From CAWJMN01 sp963844055 (GTDB taxonomy: Bacteria; Planctomycetota; Planctomycetia; Pirellulales; Pirellulaceae), in NCBI GenBank assembly GCA_963844055.1, contig CAWJMN010000002.1:496001-560000 (forward strand): a stretch of 64,000 nucleotides of DNA, given 5' to 3'. The notes beneath the pieces are model-generated. The model made no database searches. It was not told the origin of the DNA and was given only the letters and a program-made list of their open reading frames with translations. The position numbers and the translations under genes were made by a program. Shown here piece by piece: positions 45,365 through 54,453 of the stretch (within the stretch, counting starts at the first letter, position 1; every line of letters starts with the position of its first letter).

Positions 45365-46534
45365 TTAATGGGCCCGGCGAACCCGCTGACCAGAAATTCG
45401 GCGGACTAAATGGCGTATTTCCAGGGCGGAAATCCCCGCCAGGACCTGCGGAACGGGAAGTTCCGTGGCCACCACCACCTCATCCACGCTGGTTCCCTCA
45501 TCGTTAATGGCCGCCAGGATCTTCTGCTCGACGTCCGAAAGGGTCAGCTCAATGGGGTGCCGAATCTCACGTCCGTCGTCGCGCGGCGTAGCCTGAACCA
45601 AGGGGCCGAGCTCTTCCAGAACGTCGTCGACCGTCTCTACCAGCTTGGCTCCATCGCGAATCAGCTGGTGGCAGCCGCGAGCCATTCGGTTATCTACTCG
45701 CCCTGGAACGGCAAAGACTTCACGCCCCTGCTCCATCGCATGTCGAGCCGAAATCAGTGCACCAGACTGCGTGGCGGCCTCGATCACCACGACGCCTAAA
45801 CTCATGCCGGTGACGATTCTATTTCGCTGAGGAAACGCGCCAGCCATCGGCGGTGAATCAGGAGGAGACTCGCTAAGGACTGCCCCTTGCCGAGAAACCT
45901 GCTCCGCAAGTTCGACATGCTCTGGGGGATAAATGTTAGAAACGCCACTTCCCAAAACGGCAATCGTTCGGCCCCCTGCCGCAAGGGTTCCACGGTGGGC
46001 TGCGGCATCAATCCCGCGTGCGAGACCGCTAATAATGGTGTAGCCGGCTCTGGAAAGGCCTTGCGCAAAGCGATCGGCCTGCGCAAGCCCATACGGGGTT
46101 GCATGGCGTGTACCTACGATGGCAATGGCCAATGCATCCGAGGGGCGCACTTCACCACGCACAAAGAGCACGCCCGGCGGATCGTAAATCTCTTTCAGGC
46201 CGCGCGGATATTCTGGCGAGCTTTCAAAGAGGAGCTGAATGCCCCGCTCTTTACAAAGCTGCAACTCGCGTGAGACATCGATCTCTCGCAGTGCGGCAGA
46301 GATCGCGCGAACAAGCTTAGGGCCAACGCCACTGACCGCCCGTAAATCACTGGGGGCTGCGGCAAACACGGCCTGCGCCGAACCGAAGTAATCGAGCAGC
46401 GACTTTCGTGTTTTTGGTCCTACACCTGGGACCAAACAAAGACGCAGCTGAGCAGATAGGACATCGTCCGGCGACGATGCCGATTCACCTGTCCCTGCCG
46501 TTGGAGAAAAATCTTGCGGAGGGAAGAGCGACAT
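45365..46534 (-). CDS. dprA: DNA-processing protein DprA
   Basis: A protein of 389 aa. DprA loads RecA onto incoming single-stranded DNA in natural transformation. The N-terminal SAM-like part contains helix-hairpin-helix phrases (LVPGVGPKTRKSLLDYF, VSGVGPKLVRAI). The Rossmann core has AIAIVGTRHATPYG, IISGLARGIDAAAHRG, AVLGSGVSNIYPPEH and PQRNRIVTGMSLGVVVIEA. A C-terminal winged-helix domain (VEQKILAAINDEGTSVDEVV) is present as in most full-length DprA. It starts 24 bases after the response regulator stops, so they probably form one unit. No other competence gene is in the window. Confidence 0.96.
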   Translation of the reverse strand: MSLFPPQDFSPTAGTGESASSPDDVLSAQLRLCLVPGVGPKTRKSLLDYFGSAQAVFAAAPSDLRAVSGVGPKLVRAISAALREIDVSRELQLCKERGIQLLFESSPEYPRGLKEIYDPPGVLFVRGEVRPSDALAIAIVGTRHATPYGLAQADRFAQGLSRAGYTIISGLARGIDAAAHRGTLAAGGRTIAVLGSGVSNIYPPEHVELAEQVSRQGAVLSESPPDSPPMAGAFPQRNRIVTGMSLGVVVIEAATQSGALISARHAMEQGREVFAVPGRVDNRMARGCHQLIRDGAKLVETVDDVLEELGPLVQATPRDDGREIRHPIELTLSDVEQKILAAINDEGTSVDEVVVATELPVPQVLAGISALEIRHLVRRISGQRVRRAH

Positions 46535-46558
46535 ACGCGACCGTCGGGGCTAGGGACG

Positions 46559-47224
46559 TCAGTTATCCTCAGGCATTAACTCGCCCACAAGTATACACGA
46601 CCTCACCAGTTCGGGGAGAGACGATGCCGCCATCTTTTTCATGATATTGCTACGGCGAAGTTCGACCGTTCGCAGACCAATATCCAGGTCGGCCGCAATC
46701 TTCTTGTTGGCATGTCCGCTCAAAAGCTTTCGCAGCACCGCGACTTCGTCTTCGGTCAGCGTGGTAAAGCGAGCTTCGAGCTCAATCTTTTGTCGCTTTT
46801 GGGCGAACTCGTTGACATCCTTTTCCAGCGCAATCTGGATTCCTTGCCATAGTTCCGAATCGGAGCACGGCTTTTGCAAGAACGTCACTGCGCCATTGCG
46901 CATGGCCCGAACCGCCATGGAAACATCGGCGAAGCCTGTCACCATGACCACGGGAAGTGGATGCCCAATGAGCACCATTTGTTGCTGGAGTTCGAGGCCA
47001 GACATTCCTGGCATCCGAACATCCATCACCACACAGCCCGGCTGCTTAATATCTTTGAATGCTAGGAACTCTTCCGCGCTGGAAAAAACCTGAGCGGTAA
47101 GCCCCTTAGACTTAACCAGTGCGGCGACGGATTCCCGCACATCTCGATCGTCGTCGACCACATACACGGTCGCTGTTCCGGCGTTTGAGCCGCTAGTAGA
47201 TGTTGGCATTGTCGCTTGTTTCAT
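46559..47224 (-). CDS. FixJ/NarL-type response regulator (receiver plus LuxR HTH)
   Basis: A protein of 221 aa from the ATG at 47224. The receiver domain shows the acidic pair (VYVVDDDRDV), the phosphorylation site aspartate in CVVMDVRMPG, the threonine in VVMVTGF, and the lysine in FLQKPCSDSE. A LuxR-type HTH follows: LTEDEVAVLRKLLSGHANKK, then IAADLDIGLRTVELRRSN. This is the FixJ arrangement. No histidine kinase gene is adjacent, so it is an orphan regulator. The open frame extends about 80 residues further upstream with no domain content. Confidence 0.9.
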   Translation of the reverse strand: MKQATMPTSTSGSNAGTATVYVVDDDRDVRESVAALVKSKGLTAQVFSSAEEFLAFKDIKQPGCVVMDVRMPGMSGLELQQQMVLIGHPLPVVMVTGFADVSMAVRAMRNGAVTFLQKPCSDSELWQGIQIALEKDVNEFAQKRQKIELEARFTTLTEDEVAVLRKLLSGHANKKIAADLDIGLRTVELRRSNIMKKMAASSLPELVRSCILVGELMPEDN

Positions 47225-47541
47225 TCGTCTACCCCACCGCCATGTTAGGTCTAACGGGAGACGCAATCGCCTCTCAAAATTACCGGTTGAATGTTGCTTC
47301 TTGCGGTGCAACCCTCGTCGCTTTGGGGAAAAGCTGCGAAGGTGCAAATCAACACCATTCAATTTGACGTATTTTTGCCTCTTGGAGGGACGCGTAAAGC
47401 CAAATTGCGGTCTACCGTAACGCGAAATGGTAGCACAACTTTTACCTGACAATTGGGACTGCAAATACCCACAAATTGGCTGTCAATTACACTGCCAACT
47501 GAGATACCTTAGCCCTAGCAATAATGGGAAGTTAAGCCCCA
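47225..47541. other. intergenic region between aroB and the response regulator
   Basis: About 320 bases with no gene. It should hold the promoter for the response regulator-dprA unit. The open frame that passes through it is an extension of the regulator frame without coding signs. Confidence 0.35.
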
Positions 47542-48654
47542 CTACGCCTGGAAAGCATTTGCCCAAGCAGCGCGGACGCAAGCAGAGTCTACACCTGGCA
47601 CCAATTCGACATGCCCCAGCCGAGAGGGCAAAACGAACCGTAGTAGGCCGTGCTCGACCTTCTTATCCCGCTGCATGGCTTCCAAAAGAATATTCGAGTC
47701 CAGCTTAGAAAAGCTAGTAGGAATTTTTAAATTCTGCAAAAGACTCCGCTGACGGAGGGCTACATCCGCCCCAATGCGGCCCAACTGGACGGCCAAATCT
47801 GCCGCGCAAACCATCCCGATGGATACGGCCTCGCCATGTAGATATTCGCCATAGCCAGCGACCGCTTCAATCGCGTGAGCGAACGTATGTCCGTAGTTGA
47901 GAATGGCCCTGAGGCCGGTCTCTTCTCGCTCATCCTGGCGAACGACATCCGCCTTGAGCTCGCAGCTGCGACGGATGATGTGCTGAACCGCGGTGGGCTC
48001 TCGGTCGAGCAAGGCCTGCGTGTTTTGCTCAAGGAATTCAAAGAACTGCGGATCCATGATCACGCCGTACTTCACCACTTCGGCCAAGCCCGAGAGGTAT
48101 TCTCGGCGGGGAAGCGTATCGAGTGTCGCAACATCAATCAGCACGCCAACCGGCTGCCAAAAGGCGCCGACCATATTTTTGGCCTGCGGCAGATTGATGC
48201 CTACTTTGCCACCAACGCTGCTATCGACCATCGCCAGCAGCGTTGTCGGAACTTGAAAAAAGGGAATGCCGCGGGCAAAGGAGGCGGCCACAAATCCTGC
48301 CAGGTCACCAATCACACCACCGCCAACCGCAACGACGACGCTCTTACGATCCGTCTTACAAGCCAGCAATTGCTGCCAAAGCTGGTCGAGCTGCGACACG
48401 CTTTTGGAGGCTTCGCCCGCAGGCACGGTGACCAGATCCACTCGGACGCCAACTGCCTGTAGCGACTTCACGACGGTGGCCGCATGAGGGGCAGTGTTGG
48501 AATCTGCGATGACAACGGCGTGGCCTGTCTTGACCTGTGCCAGCAGGAGCGAGCCGCAATTTTGCAGCAGGTCTTTACCTATTTGAATATCGTAGCTTCG
48601 CTCGGCAAGCGACACACGGACGGTTTGTAGCTGCACAGGCGAACCGCTCCCCAC
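47542..48654 (-). CDS. aroB: 3-dehydroquinate synthase
   Basis: A protein of 370 aa that converts DAHP to 3-dehydroquinate with NAD and a divalent metal, the second shikimate step. Seen are VVVAVGGGVIGDLAGFVAAS (nucleotide-binding glycines), QVPTTLLAMVDSSVGGKVGI, the metal ligand segment GLAEVVKYGVI, ILNYGHTFAHAIEA, and YLHGEAVSIGMVCA. All catalytic blocks are intact and length is normal. The open frame starts at GTG; a second GTG six codons later (48636) has GGGAG upstream and could be the true start. Confidence 0.96.
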   Translation of the reverse strand: MGSGSPVQLQTVRVSLAERSYDIQIGKDLLQNCGSLLLAQVKTGHAVVIADSNTAPHAATVVKSLQAVGVRVDLVTVPAGEASKSVSQLDQLWQQLLACKTDRKSVVVAVGGGVIGDLAGFVAASFARGIPFFQVPTTLLAMVDSSVGGKVGINLPQAKNMVGAFWQPVGVLIDVATLDTLPRREYLSGLAEVVKYGVIMDPQFFEFLEQNTQALLDREPTAVQHIIRRSCELKADVVRQDEREETGLRAILNYGHTFAHAIEAVAGYGEYLHGEAVSIGMVCAADLAVQLGRIGADVALRQRSLLQNLKIPTSFSKLDSNILLEAMQRDKKVEHGLLRFVLPSRLGHVELVPGVDSACVRAAWANAFQA

Positions 48655-48744
48655 TTTGCAAGTCTCACCAACGTGGGCCCAAGCGTAGCCCCTCCAACCG
48701 CACTTGCGCCAAACACGGCCGCAACCGGTTTCGTCGACGACTAA

Positions 48745-48966
48745 CTAACCAACGCGATTTAGGTCTGCCGAAGTGACGGTGATTTGACGGCAAAAGCCGG
48801 TGTGCGTTCGAACATAGACAATCGAATCGCAAGGCGCAGGGTCTTTGTGCAATGCCGCTTCTACTTGCTGACGCTTCGCAGGAGCAACCGAATCAAATTC
48901 GGCTGGCCAAACGGTGTCAGTTTCCATGACCAAAGCTTCACGATAGGGGTCAAACTTGTCGGCCAC
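48745..48966 (-). CDS. small hypothetical protein
   Basis: The open frame of 73 aa starts at GTG with an AAAGAG about nine bases upstream. It is acidic to neutral with no membrane segment. Phrases such as DPYREALVMETDTVWPAEFD and CDSIVYVRTHTGFCRQITVT look like a compact conserved protein rather than antisense noise. It lies upstream of aroB on the same strand and could be translated with it. No function can be assigned. Confidence 0.5.
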   Translation of the reverse strand: MADKFDPYREALVMETDTVWPAEFDSVAPAKRQQVEAALHKDPAPCDSIVYVRTHTGFCRQITVTSADLNRVG

Positions 48967-49201
48967 AGCAATCGCTCTTTCTAACCCAGAACCTGGCGTT
49001 TAGCGGACAAGCGGCCGCTTCGCTGGGAAGGACTCCAGACACTCCCCACTTGGGATATGATAAGGGGTACAGGGCTTTCCGCAAATGGTCTGCCCTTGGC
49101 CGAGCCAGGTTCTACCTCCGCTGTGAGGGCGAAAGCCGTCTCGCCAGACACCCCTCGAAATAGCCCCCAAGCGAACGATTCTCTAGCCCTGTCCCCCTGG
49201 C

Positions 49202-49723
49202 ATGAACAATCCTGGAAAAGTCGTCGTCTTTTCAATTCTTGCGATCGCCCTGGCCATGGCTGGCATGTCCTGGGGCTGGAATTACCTACGCACGCAGAAA
49301 ACGCTGGCGTTTTGGGGCAAGGAGGGGACGGTGCTGGTCAAGCGTGGTCCGCAGGTCAAGGCTTTTCAGATCCAGCCCCAGACCGCACCAACAGCCGACA
49401 ATCTCGTCCTGCTTAAGGAAGTGGACATCTCCAAAGCTCCGGGCCTGGTAAACGCACGCCAGCCCTTGCTGGACGACGGGACCTTTGAATGGTCGGCCAG
49501 TATTACGGATGCACCTGCCACCTACACGCATGGCGTTGAGTTCCGCCAAGGCGAAAACCTGCAGACGCTGCTTTTTGATTTTGAGAATCGACTGATCTTT
49601 AACCTGCAGACCGAAAAGGCCGTCAAGGCGATCCCCAAAATCATGACCGGCTGGCGGAACTATTCGCAGCGACATCTTTCCTCGGACGAGAACCCAGGCA
49701 AAACCAAAGCCGGATCTAATTAG
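49202..49723 (+). CDS. hypothetical membrane-anchored protein
   Basis: A protein of 173 aa with one N-terminal membrane segment (VVVFSILAIALAMAGMSWGW) and a soluble, probably periplasmic, remainder of about 145 residues containing beta-strand patterns (TVLVKRGPQVKAFQIQP, EFRQGENLQTLLFDFENRL). No family was recognised. A GTCCCCCTGGC sequence precedes the ATG with no clear ribosome binding site. It lies ahead of the cpaF cluster on the same strand but 360 bases away. Confidence 0.6.
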   Translation: MNNPGKVVVFSILAIALAMAGMSWGWNYLRTQKTLAFWGKEGTVLVKRGPQVKAFQIQPQTAPTADNLVLLKEVDISKAPGLVNARQPLLDDGTFEWSASITDAPATYTHGVEFRQGENLQTLLFDFENRLIFNLQTEKAVKAIPKIMTGWRNYSQRHLSSDENPGKTKAGSN

Positions 49724-50086
49724 CCGCCAGCCCATTCCGCCGAGGTAACTACGCAAACCCCTGCCCGGCGCCGTCGCGGTCACACTGCACCTAATATTCT
49801 TCCACTGCGCCGAAGCTTGGGCGCAGTTTCTTGATGCCCGAGCGGCCTGCCGCGCCATGCAATCGCCACAACCCGCACAGCCCTACCACCAAGACCGGCT
49901 GAGAAGCATTACCGATTGGGGAAATACGGTGTGATGTTCCCTTTTTGCCACTTGGGGAAAAGGTGTGAGCTATGTTTTCGACGAGTGAGCAGTCTTCTGT
50001 ACGGATGGAGGACTGTTGGAACAGAGAGTTCCGAGGCTGGATGCTCCTTCATTCGCCCCTGTCCCCCCAACGCAGAAATTGTCGCC
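49724..50086. other. intergenic region upstream of cpaF
   Basis: About 360 bases with no gene. The cpaF frame is open back to 49916, but the domain starts only after the ATG at 50087. The region should contain the promoter of the tad operon. Confidence 0.35.
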
Positions 50087-51413
50087 ATGAAAATTGGTTC
50101 TCCCTCCGGACGTAGCGCCGCTGAACAATCCAAGGCCGATGAGTTTGATCTACTGAAGCGGAAGATCCACAACAAGCTCGTTGATAAGCTCGACCTCAAC
50201 CGTGTTGGCGAGTTGCAGGGAGACGTTCTGCGCCGAGAAATCCGCTTGGTTGTCGAACACCTGTGCGACACAGAGGAAACGTTCCTCAACCGTACCGAAC
50301 GTGAACGCCTGATTGAAGAAGTGCTGGACGAAACGTTCGGCCTGGGTCCTTTGGAAATGCTGCTCAAGGACACCACGATCAGCGATATTCTGATCAACGG
50401 CCCCAAAAACATCTTCGTGGAACGCCGCGGAAAGATGGAACGTTCGAACGTCGAGTTCCGCGACAATGCTCACTTGCTCCAAATCATCGACCGCATCGTT
50501 TCGAAGGTCGGACGCCGCGTTGACGAAGTCTGCCCGATGGTGGATGCCCGTCTGACCGATGGCTCCCGCGTGAATGCGATCATTCCGCCACTGGCTTTGG
50601 ATGGTGCAGCCGTTTCCATTCGTCGCTTTGGCAGCAATCCGCTGAAACTAGAAGACCTGTTGAACTTCAAGGCCTTCACCCCAGAAATGGTGATGCTGCT
50701 GGAAGGGGCGATCAAGTCACGCCTAAACATGGTCATCTCTGGCGGTACCGGCTCCGGTAAAACGACGCTGCTGAACACGCTTGTCTAGCTTCATCCCGAC
50801 CCATGAGCGGATCGTGACGATCGAAGATGCGGCCGAACTTCAATTGCAACAGGACCACGTCGTTCGCCTGGAAACACGTCCTCCGAACATCGAAGGTAAA
50901 GGGGCGATCACCGCAACCGACCTGGTAAAAAATGCCCTGCGTATGCGTCCTGAACGGATCATCATCGGCGAATGCCGCGGTCCAGAAACGCTGGACATGT
51001 TGCAAGCCATGAATACGGGCCACGACGGCTCGCTAACGACGCTGCACGCCAATACGCCTCGCGACGGTGTCGCCCGTATGGAAACGATGATCATGATGTC
51101 GGGCTTTGAACTGCCCATCAAGGCAATGCGGCAACAAATTGCCAGCGCCGTTCACCTGATCATTCAGGCCAGTCGCTTACAAGGTGGTATCCGCCGCGTG
51201 ACACACATCACGGAAGTCTGCGGCATGGAACAAGACACACTCGTGATGCAAGACATTTATCGCTATGTACAAACCGGCATTGATGAGACGGGCCGTGCTC
51301 GCGGCTACTTTGAATCGACCGGCGTTCGTCCTGCATTCATGTCGAAGCTAGAAGCGGCTGGCGTTCGTTTGCCAGCGAGTGCATTCAAGCAACGCATCAT
51401 GCTGCAAGATTAA
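50087..51413 (+). CDS. cpaF: CpaF/TadA secretion ATPase, broken by a +1 frameshift
   Basis: The frames 50087-50788 and 50781-51413 together give a 441-residue ATPase that powers Tad/Flp pilus assembly, if the single extra base at about 50783 is skipped. The N-terminal domain has an LNRTERERLIEEVLDETFGL helix region and LKDTTISDILINGP. Walker A is GGTGSGKTT at about residues 218-226. The shift comes six codons later at NTL, after which the sequence continues SSFIPTHERIVTIEDAAELQ, exactly the family consensus, with the Asp/His box, RPERIIIGECRGPE (Walker B) and the TGHDGSLTTLHAN motif intact. Unshifted translation would end right after Walker A and give a dead fragment. Confidence 0.85.
50780..50786 (+). 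other. +1 frameshift site in cpaF (CTT G TCT)
   Basis: Zero frame reads ACG CTT GTC TAG. Skipping G at 50783 (or T at 50782) gives ACG CTT TCT AGC TTC, Thr-Leu-Ser-Ser-Phe as in CpaF relatives. It is not in a homopolymer. Confidence 0.8.
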
Positions 51414-51492
51414 CAAGAGATTCTCCCCTTTGGCTTTTGCCTCGCGAAGAGGCGAAAGCTCGTTTTGGACTTAGTTTCAAGGACCTCCCTCC

Positions 51493-52458
51493 ATGACATC
51501 GATGACTATCCTCATCATGATCGCGGCATTCGTCGGTGTAGCCAGCCTCGTGGGTGGCTTGGCCACGATGTTTACGCGTACCGAAGCGGAAAACGCCGTC
51601 GAGGACCGCCTGTCGATGCTTGCCAGCGCAGGTACCGTCAAAGGTGCGAAGGCGACAACGAAGGTCTTCAACGGTGAACTGGATGACACGCCTGATCGCA
51701 TCGAAGAATTTGTTGCCAAGTACTTCAACTTGCGACAGTTCCTGGAACAAGCCGATTCGAAGTTGACACCGTCCAAGTTTGTCATCCTATCGGCCGCTTT
51801 AGGTGGTGGTACGGCTTTGATCCTTTCGGTAACCGGCCTATCGCTGATGATTGCCCCCGCAGGGTTGATCGTCGGACTGGGCCCCTTCCTGTATGTCTTC
51901 TTCAAGCGGAAGTCCCGTTTGGCTAAGTTTGCCAAGCACCTTCCTGAAGCCTTGGAGTTGATCTCACGCGCTTTGCGTGCAGGCCATAGCTTGGCCTCGG
52001 GATTCCGCCTGGTTTCTGAAGAGCTTCCTCCTCCAATTTCCACGGAATTCCAACGTGCGTTTGAAGCCCAAAACCTGGGGCAATCGCTTGACCTCGCCAT
52101 TGAAGAAATGACCGAGCGAGTTCCGAACCTGGATCTTCGATTCTTTGCGACGGCCGTCATTCTGCAACGGCAGACCGGTGGTGACCTTGCAGAAATCCTC
52201 GACAAGATCGGCCACTTGGTTCGTGAACGCTACAAGATTTTTGGACAGATCCAAGCCCTCACGGGTGAAGGTCGTTTGTCGGGCGTGGTGCTGCTCGCAC
52301 TCCCTCCAGTACTTGCTGGTGTGATGTTCCGCCTCAATCCTGAATACATGATGAAGCTTTTTACCGACCCACTCGGTCGACAGATGCTGGCCGGTGCCAT
52401 CGTCATGCAAGTTGTTGGTGCGCTTGTTATCCGCAAGATCGTTAACATCAAGGTCTAA
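51493..52458 (+). CDS. tadB: type II secretion F-family protein TadB
   Basis: A protein of 321 aa, one of the two inner-membrane platform proteins of the Tad pilus. It has an N-terminal membrane helix (TILIMIAAFVGVASLVGGLA), a second pair of helices (FVILSAALGGGTALILSVTG, LMIAPAGLIVGLGPFLYVFF), and the GspF cytoplasmic domain from about residue 155: LPEALELISRALRAGHSLAS, FRLVSEELPPPISTEF and LDLRFFATAVILQRQTGGDL. A final membrane pair closes it. It follows cpaF by 80 bases and precedes tadC by five bases, so all three form one operon. Confidence 0.93.
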   Translation: MTSMTILIMIAAFVGVASLVGGLATMFTRTEAENAVEDRLSMLASAGTVKGAKATTKVFNGELDDTPDRIEEFVAKYFNLRQFLEQADSKLTPSKFVILSAALGGGTALILSVTGLSLMIAPAGLIVGLGPFLYVFFKRKSRLAKFAKHLPEALELISRALRAGHSLASGFRLVSEELPPPISTEFQRAFEAQNLGQSLDLAIEEMTERVPNLDLRFFATAVILQRQTGGDLAEILDKIGHLVRERYKIFGQIQALTGEGRLSGVVLLALPPVLAGVMFRLNPEYMMKLFTDPLGRQMLAGAIVMQVVGALVIRKIVNIKV

Positions 52459-52463
52459 CTACC

Positions 52464-53438
52464 ATGGAAAACCTCGCACAATCACTCTCTCCGCAAGCTT
52501 GGGGAATTGGCACTTGGCTGATTCCGATTGCCGTGTTCGGATTGATCGCCGCCTTTGTCTGGCTGGCGTTTGAATTCTTTTCTGGCGAAAAGACTCGCGC
52601 AGAAGAACGCCTGGAAGACTATCGCGATCCTACCAATCGCAAAAAGGAAACGGGCAAGGTCAGCCTCGCTAAGATGTTGCAGGCCGCGACGCCCGTGCTG
52701 GCAGCTCCGATGGAGTCCAAAAACGAAGTCGATAACAATCGGCTCAAGATGGACCTCTCGTATGCCGGTTTTCGGCACGAGATGGCCCCGATGGTCTTTC
52801 GTAGCCTCCAAGTGGTTGGATTGCTAGTGGGACTTTTCATCGGTGGCGGCATTACGATTTACACCATGGGAATGACGCAAGCAGCCATGCTGCGTGCCAT
52901 CATGGCAACCGGATTTTTCTTCTACTTGCCAACCATGGTGCTGATGTACCTGGGCAAGCAGCGTAAAGAGGCGGTATTCCTTGGCCTGCCTGACGCGCTT
53001 GACCTGATGGTGGTTTGCGTGGAAGCTGGCCTTGGTCTAGACCAAGCGATGCGAAAAGTCGCCGAAGAAATGAAGAAGTCGTATCGTGTCATCTCGGAAG
53101 AATTCGGCCTTTGCAACCTGCAATTGCAGGTGGGTCGAACCCGCACCCAAGTTTTGCAAGAACTGGGAGCCCGCAGCGGTGTAGACGACCTGAAGTCCCT
53201 TGCCTCGATTTTGATCCAAGCGGACAAGTTCGGCAGCAGCATCGCTCAGGCACTTCGCGTGCAAAGCGATTCGATGCGAACCCGCCGTCGTCAGATCGCG
53301 GAAGAGAAAGCGGCCAAAACGGCCGTACAGTTGATCTTCCCGCTGGTGCTATTCATCTTTCCGGGCATCTTCGTCGTGCTGGTCGGCCCTGCCGCCATCA
53401 CGATGGTCAATGAGATGTTCCCATTGATGGGTGGCTAG
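52464..53438 (+). CDS. tadC: type II secretion F-family protein TadC
   Basis: A protein of 324 aa, the second platform protein of the Tad system. Membrane helix (IPIAVFGLIAAFVWLAFEFF), charged segment (ERLEDYRDPTNRKKETGK), two further helices (LVGLFIGGGITIYTMGMTQ, MATGFFFYLPTMVLMYLG), then the GspF domain: GLPDALDLMVVCVEAGLGLD, RTQVLQELGARSGVDDLKSL and ADKFGSSIAQALRVQSDSMR, and a last helix pair (LIFPLVLFIFPGIFVVLVGP). Only five bases separate it from tadB. It is convergent with the FHA gene, whose stop is five bases away. Confidence 0.93.
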   Translation: MENLAQSLSPQAWGIGTWLIPIAVFGLIAAFVWLAFEFFSGEKTRAEERLEDYRDPTNRKKETGKVSLAKMLQAATPVLAAPMESKNEVDNNRLKMDLSYAGFRHEMAPMVFRSLQVVGLLVGLFIGGGITIYTMGMTQAAMLRAIMATGFFFYLPTMVLMYLGKQRKEAVFLGLPDALDLMVVCVEAGLGLDQAMRKVAEEMKKSYRVISEEFGLCNLQLQVGRTRTQVLQELGARSGVDDLKSLASILIQADKFGSSIAQALRVQSDSMRTRRRQIAEEKAAKTAVQLIFPLVLFIFPGIFVVLVGPAAITMVNEMFPLMGG

Positions 53439-53443
53439 TCCGG

Positions 53444-54115
53444 CTAAGCATTGCCAATTTGGCGAATGTACTCAGCAACGCGGGCCTGCAGCTCCAAAAC
53501 CGATTGCCACTGGCGCAGGTCCAGCGTGGCGTGTTGCGAGTGGCTGTCAACTTTGACAGCCCCAATCAAATTGCGAAGCCGAACGTGCAAGTACTCCAGC
53601 ATTTCGGCCAACTGCGCTGCCTGCCCTGGCGACATCCTGGCAGGAATCTCCGGGGGCTCAAGCGCATGAAGCGTCGCTTGCAGATCGTTCTCTTCATTCC
53701 AGTTCAGCTCAAAGTCGAGCGAAGAGACCTCGGCCGCCTGCTTCAGTTGCTCGGGGTCCATCGTGGCAGCAGGCAAGTCGCTTTCTTCAGCTCGCAATTT
53801 GGCTAATCGAAGCGCGATCTGATCTCGCGAGCCAAACAGCAATACGCTTTTGCCGACGGTGATCGTATCGCCAAATCGCAAGATGCGAAGCTGGATGTCT
53901 TCGCCATTGACCTTCGTCCCATTGGTGCTTTCCAGGTCGGTCACCACCAAGCGGTCATGATCCTCCTGAATTTTGATGTGGTAACGACTGATCCGCTCAT
54001 CATTGAGCTGGATCGTATTACCTTCCTCGCGCCCAATGGTGATCGGCGGAACGAGGTTCTCGTATACGCGACCCCGATCCGCACCGTCTAAAACCCGAAG
54101 TGTGATCCCTGCCAT
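53444..54115 (-). CDS. FHA-domain protein
   Basis: A protein of 223 aa from the ATG at 54115. An FHA domain occupies about residues 1-100: ITIGREEGNTIQLND (strand with the conserved Gly-Arg), ERISRYHIKI (Ser-Arg-x-x-His), LVVTDLESTNGTKVNG (Asn-Gly) and RILRFGDTITVG. All phosphothreonine-binding residues are present. The remaining 120 residues are helical, acidic, and end in LQARVAEYIRQIGN. It should bind a phosphorylated protein partner. It converges on tadC, which may be chance. The frame extends to a GTG at 54202 that is less plausible. Confidence 0.88.
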   Translation of the reverse strand: MAGITLRVLDGADRGRVYENLVPPITIGREEGNTIQLNDERISRYHIKIQEDHDRLVVTDLESTNGTKVNGEDIQLRILRFGDTITVGKSVLLFGSRDQIALRLAKLRAEESDLPAATMDPEQLKQAAEVSSLDFELNWNEENDLQATLHALEPPEIPARMSPGQAAQLAEMLEYLHVRLRNLIGAVKVDSHSQHATLDLRQWQSVLELQARVAEYIRQIGNA

Positions 54116-54453
54116 GGACGGACGTGCTGACGTTGAGGACTTGCTTCCTACCAGAATACGGCAGGCGTATCGCCCCTGAAAAACCGATCCTTCAGGTAGC
54201 ACATTACGAGCTAAAAACGACCTAGCGATTACTTCTTAGTATAATCAAGTTGCCAGTGGTCGCACCCCCCCGGCAAGCGGCCATTCTTTGTCGGGCAAAC
54301 CTCGCCTGGCCTGCGGCAAACGACTACAATTCGTACAACAGCCATCGACCCTACCTGGCGGGAAAGTACAACATTCTTCGCGAGCGTACGATTCCGCCAC
54401 GCTCACGCCCTTTGGCTATCGTCCAAGCCCCTTCCCTTGCGTTTGAAACCGGC

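Noticed and set aside
47225..47464. 80-codon N-terminal extension of the response regulator frame
   Set aside because: The residues are basic and domain-free, and the receiver domain starts normally after the ATG at 47224.
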